Source: Setomelanomma holmii (Eukaryota > Ascomycota > Dothideomycetes > Pleosporales > Phaeosphaeriaceae). From it: DNA of 64,000 nucleotides. The stretch lies in NCBI GenBank assembly GCA_010015745.1, contig ML978206.1:159895-223894 (forward strand), read 5' to 3'. The translations under genes and the position numbers were made by a program. Shown one piece after another: positions 35,681-47,265 of this stretch. Numbering within the stretch: the stretch's first letter is position 1; each line of letters starts with the position of its first letter. The notes under the pieces are model-generated. The model was not told the DNA's origin and searched no databases. It worked only from the letters and a program-made list of their open reading frames with translations.

Positions 35681-36333
35681 GGCCACGCTGTAGCGAACCG
35701 GGAGGCAGAATACAAATAGTGTGAGGTGTCGAACGGGTGTGCGCGTGCCCGGGTTGATATGTGGTAGGCAGGCTCAGGTGGACGAATGAGCTAGGGTGGA
35801 GGTGTGCGGCACGCCGTGGGTAGCTGAGAGGTGATCATGGAGCGCCAAAGAGAGTTGGTGCCTGGGAAAGGCTTAAATCTGGCAGATAAGAGGAATCAGG
35901 CCACGACACGGCGACCATGGGCTTTGTCGGACGTGGTCACGGTGCAGGAACGAGCTGACGCCGATCCGCAGCCTTCCACGAGCTGTCGGTGAACATGACA
36001 CAATCCACCCGGAGCGGACGAATGCCATGACCCCGCAGCAGGGGTCCGCGAGGTGCCAGAGCTCGGACTGCCAAGGCCTGATATTTGCAGTTTTTAATTT
36101 TTGACAGTCTGGATGGCTTTGTGCTTCACCATGGAGATGGAAGGTACCTGAAGGAGTCTCTCCGCAGTATAGCATTCACTTCACGCTCGACGCACGCTCC
36201 ACGCTCCAGCCACGCAGCATCACTAGTCAACGTGTCATAGCCGGATCATATGGCGGGCCATGCACCACACCGAGCTTCGCGCAAATCACAACCCTCGCAT
36301 TAGACAATAGCAACGGCCGCCCTTGATGCTACG
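35681..36333. promoter_or_regulatory. Divergent promoter region, acyltransferase and NAD(H) kinase
   Basis: A 653-bp region between two divergent starts. No coding signal. A short palindromic segment CTCCACGCTCCAGCC-like CG-rich sequence lies near 36185-36215, but I cannot assign a factor. Confidence 0.4.
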
Positions 36334-37659
36334 ATGAAGCTCGTCCAGCACCGCATACTGCCATGGCGGCCGTTCGTCCAGCCTTCACAAATCCGCGCCT
36401 TCTCGTCGACGCCTGCAAACCTCGAGATCAAGCACATTCGCGATCTGCCCTTGCGACTCCGCCCCGCCTACGTTCCGAGTCCCACAAACAGCCTTCTGAG
36501 CCTGCAATGGCCCTCACCACCGCGCAACATTCTCGTCACTAAGAAGAAGCGCACGCCAAACATTACCGAGTCTGTCATCGAATTCACGAACCACATACGC
36601 TCCACGTACCCCTCTATCAACATCATATTCGAGCCTGAATCTGCGTCTGAACTCCATGACAAACTTCCTTTCCCAGTATACACGTACGATAAAACCGGCG
36701 GCTTCGGCACGTCACAGCTCTTGTCGGATAAAACCGACCTGATCTGCACCCTGGGCGGGGACGGCACTCTGCTGCGCGCAAGCAGTCTATTCAGCCATGC
36801 TGCAAGCGTTCCGCCAGTACTTAGCTTCGCCATGGGCACGATTGGTTTCTTGGGGGAGTGGAAGTTCAAAGAATACAAGCGCGCATTCAGGGAGGTGTAC
36901 ATGAGCGGCGCGCCAGATACATACTCTACCCTTTCAGACTCGTTAGGTGCTTCGCCTCCATATCCGCCTACATCGCCAGACGACCCGCTCGATCGCCCGC
37001 TGTCGTACGCCGATATCCGCGGCAAGGCCATGGGCACAAATCGCACGGCTCGCATCCTGCTGAGGAACAGGCTCAAAGTCGGTGTCTTTGCGCCAGACGG
37101 CAGTCGCATTGGGAGCTCCGAAGGCGAGGGTGACGCCTATGCTCTAAACGAAGTAACGCTGCACCGCGGTTCAAGTCCACATCTCAAAATCATAGACGTG
37201 TACATCAACAACCGCTTCCTGACGGAAGCCGTGGCAGATGGCATGATCATATCCTCGCCTACCGGATCAACCGCGTACTCCCTCTCCTCTGGCGGTAGCA
37301 TCGTTCACCCTCTCGTCCCCTCCTTGCTCCTCACACCAATCTGCCCGCGCTCGCTATCCTTCCGGCCCTTGGTCCTGCCCGCCGAAACACCCATCACGCT
37401 GCGCCTAGGCGACAAGAATCGCGGGCGCGAAGTCGAAGTCAGCATCGACGGGAAGACAATCACAGAGGGCATGGGCGCGGGTATGGAAGTGCGTGTTGCT
37501 GGAGAAGAGGTCAAGAAGGAGAGCGGAGAGTGGGATGGTGGGGTGCCAAGTATCGTGCGCGGAACGGCTGGACAGGAAGATATGGCTGAGGATCATTGGG
37601 TTGGGGGATTGAATGCGTTGCTCAAGTTCAACTATCCATTTGGAGACCAGGATCCGTGA
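36334..37659 (+). CDS. POS5: Mitochondrial NADH/NAD kinase, Pos5-like
   Basis: ATP-dependent kinase that makes NADPH/NADP from NADH/NAD, supplying mitochondrial reducing power. A single exon of 441 residues. The N-terminus (MKLVQHRILPWRPFVQPSQI, then RAFSSTP) is basic, hydroxylated and acid-free, typical of a mitochondrial presequence with a cleavage-like RAFSS. The family GGDGT motif is in LICTLGGDGTLLRASSLF, followed by FAMGTIGFLGEWKF. The second signature is SPTGSTAYSLSSGGSIVHP, then LTPICPRSLSFRPLVLP. A ~50-residue Pro/Ser-rich insert near 205-250 is seen in filamentous-fungal orthologues. The symbol rests on the mitochondrial leader and overall fit; a cytosolic paralogue (Utr1 type) would normally be longer at the N-terminus. 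Confidence 0.85.
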   Translation: MKLVQHRILPWRPFVQPSQIRAFSSTPANLEIKHIRDLPLRLRPAYVPSPTNSLLSLQWPSPPRNILVTKKKRTPNITESVIEFTNHIRSTYPSINIIFEPESASELHDKLPFPVYTYDKTGGFGTSQLLSDKTDLICTLGGDGTLLRASSLFSHAASVPPVLSFAMGTIGFLGEWKFKEYKRAFREVYMSGAPDTYSTLSDSLGASPPYPPTSPDDPLDRPLSYADIRGKAMGTNRTARILLRNRLKVGVFAPDGSRIGSSEGEGDAYALNEVTLHRGSSPHLKIIDVYINNRFLTEAVADGMIISSPTGSTAYSLSSGGSIVHPLVPSLLLTPICPRSLSFRPLVLPAETPITLRLGDKNRGREVEVSIDGKTITEGMGAGMEVRVAGEEVKKESGEWDGGVPSIVRGTAGQEDMAEDHWVGGLNALLKFNYPFGDQDP

Positions 37660-37825
37660 GGATATGAGAAGTTACGAGTTTTGAAGGGTTGGCGACGAGG
37701 CGATGTGTACGCTATACGTGGATGATGCATGAATGGCGCTAGGAACGTGATTTTGCGAAGCCGCATTTGTGTATATACCCATCTTAAGCTTTATGAAACC
37801 ACCCCGATCTCTCTCCACAATTCTG

Positions 37826-39971
37826 CTAACCCTTCTCATACCTCGTCACACTATCATAATCCTTCTTCGGCCCCTTAACATCGTACCTCACCTCCCACCA
37901 CATACCGTCCTCACTATCCTTTCCGCCAAGCATTCCAGGCCCGAATTTCCAGGACGCAGTATACAAGTCCTCTGCGCAGAGATGCTGTTCTTTGTTGCTG
38001 GCTTCATAGACTTGCCCGTCGGTGCTGGTGCCAGACGTGTGGCGAGTGGCGGATGTAGTGGTAGATGGAGAAGGTGTAAGCACATCCATCTCAACAAACA
38101 ATCCACCCACACCCTGACCTGCGGGACCAACGCCATCTTCAATCTTTGCGCGCGGGAACTTTTCGTCGTCGAAGAACTTCACCACAATACCTTCCTCTCG
38201 CCCCTCCATGTCTTCGTTTCGGGCAAGTTGATAAACATACTTCCGCCTAGCACTAAATCGCAGCCCAGTCGTAGTTACGAAATCGCCTTCTTCCGCGTAC
38301 AGAAGCGTAGAAGGAAACGTGCTTGGTAGAGTGCACGAAGTAAATGTCGCGCGCCCGGTTACGGTGCCGTTGGGATGTGTGGGCAAGGTGGAAGATAGTG
38401 TGCGGTGGAATGTCCAGGTGTGGTTTTGCAGAGTGCTGAAGATCTGCATAGGAAGCGATGGGCCCGGCTCTTTGTCGTTAATTTCGGGTTCTTGGGTGTC
38501 AGGCGGAGATGTGGTGTCTTTAGATCGTACTGGTAGTGCTGCGGCAAGTTTGGGGTCCTGCGTCGTCAACAGAACGGCGTTTACGCTTTGAAGTGTCGCG
38601 CGGCTAGGATTGAGGGCGGGGTTGCTGGTTGTTATCCAGCTGAGGCGTTGTTTGATGAAGTTTTTATCAATGCCTGCTGCGGCGCGAGGCTTGGTGAAGT
38701 CCAAGTTCCCGTTGTCGTCGGCGTATACGCATAGTATGGCGAGCGCTGTGCCAACGCTGAGGTCCTTGCCGGTTAGGCAGCAGACGAGGATCTTGCCAGA
38801 TGTTGTGGGAGGGAGTGATGAGAGGAATGTAGTAACATGAGGTAGCTCATTTCGCAGGTCGCGAGAGCCGAGTTTGCCGGTGGAGCATTTGAGTGGCAGG
38901 TAGTGGTTTACTTTGGCATCTTTAATAATTTCGGGCTGGTACGGTATTGGTGCGCAGCTGATGACCACGTCGAAATGAGTTAGATCCAGATTCTGGCTCG
39001 ACGATATGTACAGACTGGAGGTTGGCTTGATCAAAGCTGCTGTTGTATTGGTGCCGTCGTTTGGGTCGTCTCGAAGCAACTTGGCTATGACGCTGGTTGC
39101 GTCTTCCTCGCTAGTCCTCATGAGAAAGTGTCTGTTCTTCCAGAAGACGGCTGGTGTAAGACCATGGCTCCATGCTTCGTGGTCGTCGGCAGCGCCTTGG
39201 ACGTAGCCGTTCTCCGATGCTTCGGCCCCATGGACGCGGCGTGACGCGGTACACAAGACTATCGGATGGAATTCGGTGAAGGAAGGCGTGACCTCGGGAA
39301 GAGACGATTGTTGAGTTACCCAAATTGGTCGAAGTGGCTTATGAAGCTTTGCGCGTAGATCTGGGATGTTGGGTTTGCATATATCCTGTGTTGATGAGAT
39401 TGAGCTAGACGATGCAATACAAAGAACTCACGATGAATTGTCGTACACGTCCGTCAATCCTGCTCTCTATCTGCGCGTGCTCACTCTGCGAAACAGCTTG
39501 TGGTGGTGTCGAAAGCGGATGCTGCCCCTCAGCATCGAAGACTGCGCGATTTATGACAGTGCACCAGATCGGTATTGTTTTACTTAAAGCATCAGGCATG
39601 CTCTTTCCCCGTCGCGTCGAGTCAACAACAACTGCGCCACCATACTTCTGCACCACATCGAGAAGCTGCAAGTTCAGCCTACGCAAGCTGAAACCCCATT
39701 CACCCATGTGACCATCCGTGCTCTTGAAGTACACACCATCAAGCTTCTTCTCGGGCGGGATGTACCAGCTTCCGCAACGCTCATTCGCAACGAGTGGAAG
39801 TTGGTAGGCTTCTGCAACTGATACCACAAAGTCGCTATCTGATTTGATGGAAGCAAGTCGATTGTGTACTGATAATGCAGAGCGCTTGAGCGAGGACAGA
39901 GTACTTGAGAATTTTGGCGTGTTTGCTTGGTGTGGGAACAGAATGTTAGACTGCGAGAGAGGTTGTGACAT
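37826..39971 (-). CDS. RIT1: Initiator-tRNA 2'-O-ribosyl phosphate transferase with extra C-terminal domain
   Basis: Modifies A64 of initiator tRNA-Met with a 2'-O-ribosyl phosphate, preventing its use in elongation. Exon 1 (39971-39432) and exon 2 (39385-37826), separated by a 46-nt intron, give 699 residues. The N-terminal domain shows GSWYIPPEKKLDGVYFKSTD, GHMGEWGFSLRRLNL and VVDSTRRGKSMPDALSKT, diagnostic of Rit1. The second domain is phosphatase-like, with the loop CCLTGKDLSVG at about 382-392. Yeast Rit1 (513 residues) ends near here. This protein continues for ~200 residues (WTFHRTLSSTL, GLRFSARRKYVYQL, DLYTASWKFGPG, VRYDVKGPKKDYDSVTRYE), which resembles a DUF6314-like beta-rich domain. 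The extension is in the same exon and frame without a break, so it is probably a real fusion. The domain name is from memory. Confidence 0.85.
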
Positions 39972-40333
39972 CTTGTAATGTTAGTGCTTTTAACAGGCAA
40001 TGTTTAGGCACGATCGCAAAGAGATGCCCCGCATTCCGTTGCAGACGCGTTCATGCCTATGGTAATGCCTTGAACATGATTGGTGTATCCATATAGCCCA
40101 TGTATGGAACAAGGTGAGATAAGCTTGTGAGCGTTGAGAAAGCTGTGAGATGCTCACAGTTCTGAACGCAGGGGCCAAAGCTGGGACACTAAGTCCAAAT
40201 AAGGCATAGTGCATTTGAGCATTATGGTTCCCCATTTCCTTCAACTTTGTCCTACCGTCCTCATCGACGTCAACCATTCGGTTACATTTGGATCTCGTGT
40301 CAACCATATCTGAAAACTTTGGGTACGACTACT
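39972..40333. other. Intergenic region
   Basis: Lies upstream of RIT1 and downstream of the permease. No gene or element recognised. Confidence 0.4.
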
Positions 40334-42032
40334 CTAATCTCGCTTGACCAATGAGACAGGAGCGATATAGCTCTTCCTCGCGCTGATGAAGTAATTGGCT
40401 GTCGCCAATATGCCCAACGCTCCAAACATCAATGCCGCCCAGTTCATGTCCACCGGAGCAGGCTTCGGCGTCATTGGGAAGAAAGAGAAGATGAAGGATA
40501 CTACTAGGAAAGCTAGCGCCAGATCGTTGATGATGCCTCCGAATTTGCCCAAGTTCCAGCGACGCGCGAGTAAGGGCTCCCCTCTCAGACGTTTCAATCG
40601 TACGCATCCGATGGAGATGATATAAGAGAAGATGAGTGCAGCATTCGAAATTGAAACAATTGCGTTGAGGGTGACATCAGAGCCGAAGTTGATGCATGCT
40701 AGGACCAGCGATGAGCCTAAGCAGACGAGGAGTGCGTTGACTGGAATGTCCCACCCAGCAGGCACATGTTCGATCCAGGAGGAGAATGGAAGACCTTTGT
40801 CCCTTGCGAAAGCCCAGATCTGTCTTGAGGAAGCGGCGGTTACGGCGACAGCTGCGAAGAACACCAAGATGACCAGAATGGCGCCCATGACTTCGGCCCC
40901 TACAACGCTACCAGTCGCATTGTAGACCGCTTGCAGAGCCGGCACACCAGTAGGCGATTCAAGAACGGATTCCAAGGCTCCTCCACAAAACACGAACGTG
41001 ATCATCATGATGATGCCAAACACACCATTGAAGAACACGGCCCACATCATTGCTTTAGGAAGCACGATCGAAGCATCTCTCAGCTCTTCAGACATGTGTG
41101 CGCCAGCATCTGGACCGATGAAGCACCACAAGGGAGTCGAGAGACCGACCAAGGCCGAGACACCCATCGAACTCCATCCGCCACCGTTCGTCCAGCTGGT
41201 GAACACTTGGTCGGCAGATGCTCTTTCAGCCGTGGCCCAGAATAACACCAAGAACGCGAAGAACGCGACAACATGCAAAACGAGCACAATCCCTTCGGCG
41301 AGCGGGAGGTACTGCGCAAAGAAGATATTGAAGCTGACCATGAGGAACAGCCACAGAAACATGATCAGGGTAACATGCCAAAGCTTGCCGATTTCAGCGT
41401 CCGGATATGCAAGTAAGACCATGCCGGTGATCAGACTGGAAAGCATTTGGGCGCATGCGGGAATGCCTGAAACCCACCCGACGCCGGCACTCCAGCCTAC
41501 AACGGTTGTTAGAGAAACCACTTTTGCCAGTTGCGCTTGGTCGCCAGACTTACCAACGATATAGCTTAGCGATTTCTGGAAGGACGGTGGGGCAAACTCG
41601 CTGACCCAGTGGTATTGGCCACCTGCCGTTGGAGCCATAGACGCCATCTCAGCGAGAGACGCAATCATGGCCATGACGAATATCCAGGTGATGACAGTCA
41701 TCCAAATCACCCCTGCCATCCCGCCATTGAAGAGACCAAAGTAGGCGGATAACAACGCGCTCTCCCATGTTGACTGGAGCACGACCACAAAGCCGATGAT
41801 CGAGATGAGGCGAAAGTTACGCTGGTAACTGTCAGCCGAGTGTGCAATTTGGGTTTGCAGCAAGGCATACTCGAAGTTCTTGCTTCTTGCCCATACGCTG
41901 CATGTCTAGCGCATCGTGCTCTGTGCAACCCAATGCATCACCATGCACTCCATTCACATGGCTACCACCGTCATCGTACCCTTCCACCGAGTTGACAATC
42001 TTTGTCTTTTCAAGCATAACCGTCCAAAACAT
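40334..42032 (-). CDS. APC-family amino acid/GABA/choline permease
   Basis: Plasma-membrane or vacuolar transporter of the amino acid-polyamine-organocation superfamily, ACT group (Uga4/Hnm1-like). Exon 1 (42032-41871) and exon 2 (41821-40334), with a 49-nt intron, give 549 residues. The splice restores QRMGKKQELRRNFRLISIIG, the standard lead into TM1 in this group. SLAEMASMAPTAGGQYHWVS follows TM2 and is the consensus amphipathic region. About twelve hydrophobic segments are visible, and VTAASSRQIWAFARDKGLPF is the conserved loop after TM8. The start could also be the ATG at 42017 (MLEKTKIVNS). The substrate cannot be assigned from sequence alone. Confidence 0.87.
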
Positions 42033-42795
42033 GAATGCTGGGCTACTTAAGTCGCGGAGGCGAGACTATTGAGTCAATGGACCCAGATGATTCCCACTGC
42101 CACTGGGGCTTTTAAGCACGGGAGCGGCGTTCATGCACATTCTATCTTGGAAGCCGCCACTACAATCTGGCGGACCGGCCTGCCATCTAGGGAACAGCAC
42201 AAAGAAGCACGTATCTACCACACCATCAAATCGTCAAATCACAAGGGCAGCATGAAAGGTCGTGCAATCGCAAAGCAACCGGGCGTAAAAGACAGAAAGC
42301 AGGTGCATGGATTCTACATGCAGATGCGCGGGAACAGCATGGTTGCTGGGCCACGGCCCTCACCTTCCAAGGAGGGGTGACGACTTCTCCAATAGCATCG
42401 ATTGACGACTTGCATCTGTACACTGGTAAGGCGATCGGGAACGACGGTAAGCAGACAGCGGCTCTGCAGTTGAAACGTTTGCCAAACGCCATTGCTGGAG
42501 GGTTTCGTCGAGCCCTCAAGGCAGACGGAACAAAAGAAAGTGGGGTGTTCAAATGTATGCACCGGTTAATTCGTGCAAAGTACATGGACTGGCGTCGAAT
42601 CAGCACAAGACAAGCATTGCGGATCCCTCTACGGCCCCTCCCAGACCGCTGATCGCTTTGCAGGCGCCTTATCTTTGCGGCGTTGTCAAGATCAACCTGT
42701 GAACTCAATTATTACATCGTAAACGCTAGTGTCAACGTTTTCGATGAACAGCGGCATCATTTGTCAAGCTGGGCGTTCATCACGATAGTTTCAGT
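42033..42795. other. Intergenic region
   Basis: Separates the permease from the HET remnant. Short open frames on both strands lack domain support. Confidence 0.35.
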
Positions 42796-45246
42796 ATGCC
42801 GACCAACTCCCGAGATACCCCGCAGCGGCTGTGCATCTATCGTTGCAAGCTAGAACCTGCAGCCACCTCTTGCGACTGGCGTGTGCAGCACAAAGATGCA
42901 ACAAGAAAAGACTCGGATGCTGCTGCCTTACCCGCGGGACGAGGCACGGGTATTTCCTCAGAAGAGTACGACCTGCTTCGCGGCCTGCAAAGCCAATCTA
43001 GCGCTCTCTGCGGTAGATGCGCAGACTACAACATCATTGATGTTCTCATGAAATCTTGCCCGCGGGACATGATCCACGGTGCAAGCACCGAGGATTCGAC
43101 ATTCTATGCCCATGAGTCGCAGCGTTACATTGACTCAATGTCTCCATATCGTCTCTACCTTGGACGTCCATCTTCTGTCGTATTCACTTCATCATGCCAA
43201 TTTTGTCGGCTACTGTATTGCATACTGCCACGAGACGTAGATGCAGCCGAGCGCGATGTACATGTCGAGCCATTCCGCTCCCATACCCGACAGGAGGGCT
43301 GGGAGATCTTTGCAGACGAGATGAGAAAGCAGACTGCACTTTTCCTCGGACTGGCTGATGTATGGAGCCTATTCACTCCAATCAGTGATCCATTCAGAGC
43401 AGGAGAGGATAAGGTTCGCCTCCCAATGATGACTGGCTCAGCCATCAGCATGGAGACGAAGTGCATCCCACCGGACAGGTTCTACAATAATGCGAAGTTC
43501 CTTGATAAGATACTAGATCTATCAGTTCTTCTGCAGCCACTGGAGAATTGTCGCATCAACCACGGTGAAGATTGTACGGCAGCGCAGCCGTCAGAGCTTC
43601 TAACCACGCGCATGATTGATGTGCAACAAAGGAAAGTAGTGCCCTGCCCACATCACTGCGACTATATTGCATTATCATATGTCTGAGGCGGTGTTCAACC
43701 CGTCGAAAATGCACTCGAAAAAAGCTGCTTGCCACAGACTATTGAAGATGCTATCACCGTGATCAAGGCGTTAGGCAGGCGGTACTTATGGGTATTTCAT
43801 ACCCGACCAGGAGCATTCGAGACTTGTCTTGCTAATCTTAGAGTCGAACATTGCAGGTAGATGCCTTGTGTATTGACCAATCTACTAATCCTAGCCCCGA
43901 AGTGCTCAAGGAAAAGATCCAACAGCTTTGGACTGATGGCAACCATATATGGATGCGCAACTGTCGCTATTGTCGCACTTACTAGGAGCGAACTCCGACG
44001 CAGGCCTTGCGGGCGTGTCTACACCGCGTCCACATCAAATCAGGGAGGTCATCCAGGGCCACAAGCTATTCACCGTTCCGTGATACATCTCAGCGAAGAG
44101 AGAGGCCTCGATATGGTCGCCTCGCGCATGGACGCTGCAAGAAGAGTTGTTGTCGCTTCGACTGCTTACTTTTATGGAGAGTCAAGTGGACTTCAGCTGC
44201 ATTCGTGGCTCGTTATGGGAGGGACTTGACCATGATACAGCCTACAAGGGTCTTCTAAAGGTACATCCGACACAGTCTTTGGCGCAGATGATGGCGCGTG
44301 CTCCGAGAGTAGGGTTGCAGTGCTTGATTGTGGTTCAAATTAAGAATGCTGATATGCTCAGGTCACGAAATTGTCAAACATCGACCCGAATCAGGACGCA
44401 GACATCAAAGGGCGTGCGAGATTATTTGACAGGATTCTCCAAGGATATACTAGCCGAAGCATGACAAACGCTGGAGATTCGCTCAACGCATTCTTAGGTA
44501 TGCTGACAGGACTTCAAAGACAACTATTCCCAAAGGGTTTCTTCTGGAGCCTTCCCCTATTAGACTATCCAGTCATGCTAGCTTGATTACACGACAGAAA
44601 CGCAAAACCTTGTCGTCGCCTGGAGTTCCCTAGCTGGAGCTGGGCCGGCTGGGCTGGTCAAACTTCAATAGCACGCGACGTGCTAAACTCGTGCGAGGGC
44701 GATGAAGACCTTGATGTAGATTTGGACCTACAAGTTCGTGTGGTTTCACTGCAAGGTCACGAACTGAAAGTCGAGGGTTGGATAGTTGACCTCGACATTC
44801 GTGCGGAGCCCTTCAGCGAGATCTACATTCCGGTAGGAAAGACTCGATTGCAGCTTTGATGGAGGAAAATTTCCTGCATAATAACACGATATTGACTGGG
44901 CTTTATACTTGCCTGGTTGTGCAAAAGATTGTGCGATAGGGACGCAAGGCGCTCTCCGCCAAGGTAGAAAACATTTCTCGTGGTACTCGAGTGGCTCGGC
45001 GATGGGCTTGCGCAACGATGTACCATGGTGACAGCCACCTCGTTTGCAGAATGTGACTTTACTGAGACAAAACTCGAAAAGCGAGCCCTACTGCTCACAT
45101 GAATTATGTCAGCGTTACGAAGGAAGTCATATTATAGACGACTCGGGCGCTCCGACCACTCAGAAAAGTATGTCAAAGCAATGATCGAACGACTTCTTCA
45201 AGCTGTGGATTCACACCGGCTTTGCTATAGACATATGACACACTAC
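42796..45246 (+). pseudogene. HET-domain (heterokaryon incompatibility) pseudogene
   Basis: The HET hallmark segments are present but broken. CDYIALSYV is followed by TGA (43684-43686) exactly where the family has tryptophan (SYVWG). Then come LPQTIEDAITVIKALGRRYLW and a normal intron (43792-43856) leading to VDALCIDQS. The frame shifts near 43930 (IYGCATVAIVALT is in a second frame) and again near 43983 (SDAGLAGVSTPRP in a third). A further TGA lies at 44081-44083, before SPRAWTLQEELLS, which matches the family RGWTxQE block. Another TGA at 44584-44586 again sits where tryptophan is expected, before LHDRNAKPC and FPSWSWAGW. The C-terminal tail is frameshifted and ends indistinctly near 45.25 kb. 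HET proteins trigger cell death on non-self recognition; this copy cannot make a full protein. The right boundary is approximate. Confidence 0.82.
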
Positions 45247-47265
45247 TGAAATGTCCTTCCCTCATCCCAGTCCCTTGCCCGAATGTCTACAGCCGATACC
45301 TTGTCTCCATAGCTGCCTGCCCTGCGATCCTAGTTCTCTCCAACGCCTGGTCTGCCCATAGTAGTAACAACCGGATCCAGTGTGTAAAGCAGCAGCAGCA
45401 GCTTTGCAACGCCTTCTGCCGTGTCCCACTACTTACCTGGCTCGAGCTTCAGGATAAGTTGGCGGCGGTCATACCCTACCCAGTGCATATCGTTGGGGAA
45501 GACACACCTGACGTGGGATGTAATATGATCAATTGCTCGATGCGCGTTTTGCGCTTCGTCCACAAGCGTGTCGAGTGCGAGTACCGTGCATCGGTAGCGC
45601 GCGACTTCGGGATTCTGGTATGTTGGCTGGACAAAGCGCCCGCAGCGGTTGATTCATGAAATCCAGGACTCGGAAGGAACTGCCGTTCTATAGGCGATGA
45701 GCGCATGCTAGGTGCAACGTACTCTAACACACCCACATCCGAGATCAAGGTTCTAAATGCGCCTACGTCTGGCTGGATGCCCAAAGCACCACAGGAGTGT
45801 CACAAACTAGTAGAAGCCGAGCTATTACTATGTTCCGGGTATAGGCGGCAGCTTTTCAACATATAAGCTGTAGTCGACGACCCTCCTGATTCAGCGATTG
45901 CGTGCCTCCTGTTGAGATACAGCACGATCTCCACAACACCTCCTGCGTGCCCCTCCTCTTGTACAATGCAAAGACTCGGGATTTTGAATGGCACACCTGC
46001 AAATCTTCACCACAATGCTGGAGTCAAAGACGCGAATATGCGACTTCCGTCTTGTATGCGGGCATGTTCTGGTTGGTTTGTCGCCAGGAAGCGGGCCGCA
46101 ACTGTCATTGCTAAGCTGATGTGGGCGTTCAATATAGATCTGGAACAACAGTCAAAACGAGGTGGATAGATGATGGTATGCTCACAATTGTCGTATCCAT
46201 TTTGAAGCCAAACCCAAGTATCAGGTCATCTTTGCGCGCTGGAGTCATGTGCACAGAGAAATATTTGACGATCCATGGACCTCGACTGAACTAAGTGATG
46301 CGAGATCCTGAAACGGCGTTTGAGACGTACGACGATCTTTGAGCGTCCGCGTCAGGCCGTGGGCTTGAAGACGCGTGTGCAGTGGATAGTGATCAGATGC
46401 GAGACGCCTAAGAAATGAGGAAATAAACTACTGTACCGGTACCGGTAGTGCACGGGCCCATATTCAAGCGCGTCAACAAACTACTGCTTCGCATTTGCAC
46501 TCTCCTACTCACAACCTCAAAACAATATCCGTAACATCGCCGGATCCAATAGGCTTTCCAATGATAATAATCGCATAGCTCGGTGCAATTATGCATGATG
46601 TTGCGCTTCGTCAGGTCTGCAAATATTGCAATTATAGGCCGAGTCTTGGAAACTCAGCGCCTTGACTTGCAAGCCTTACGAATCGACACATTCCGGGGTT
46701 GTCCTTCGAGCATGACGACCCCACGTTCCATGTCTCATACCGATTTCTTCTACTCCGCGAAGTTTGTCGCGACTTAGCCCGTAGACCGAATGATGACGCC
46801 GTTAATCTCCCACCATTCTTCGATCACGGTCCACCAAACCACGATGACCTTGCGAGCAGCTCTGGTGCTCACTATCTGAGGTGCGGCGGCCTGGACATGC
46901 GTAGTCATAAGCGTTCGCATTAAGTATCATAACAATGTCATCGTCATCATTGCGACGCTCTAGACGTGTACGGCTCTCAAAGCACCAGAAGGACTTATGC
47001 TTTCAAGTTCTACTTATGCGTCAAAAACGCACTGTAAGATAGCCAAACCACCACTTTTAAGTCATTATGAGAGTTTTAATCCCGGGACTGCGTCTTTAGC
47101 ACCCTTTGTGGGTATAAGTCCGTCGAGGTTGGCCTTTCTTCCGATTCTTGAGCCATCAATTCCTTGTCTCGGATATCACAAGCCTGTCGCGAAGAGGAAT
47201 CCCTACCAAGTTGTCCAATCGAACGACTCCGGCACTGCAAACAAACCTTGTCGTCTGACCACTCC
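45247..47265. other. Decayed, gene-poor stretch
   Basis: No intact gene. On the minus strand, 45800-46190 reads as a protein-like sequence with stops (for example VPFKIPSLCIVQEEGHAGGV, 45920-45980), and 45300-45600 has similar interrupted segments. On the plus strand, 46690-46920 has one (FHVSYRFLLLREVCRDLARR). I do not recognise any of these families. Together they suggest one or two eroded genes. The last part includes the presumed promoter of the gene at 47266. Confidence 0.35.
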
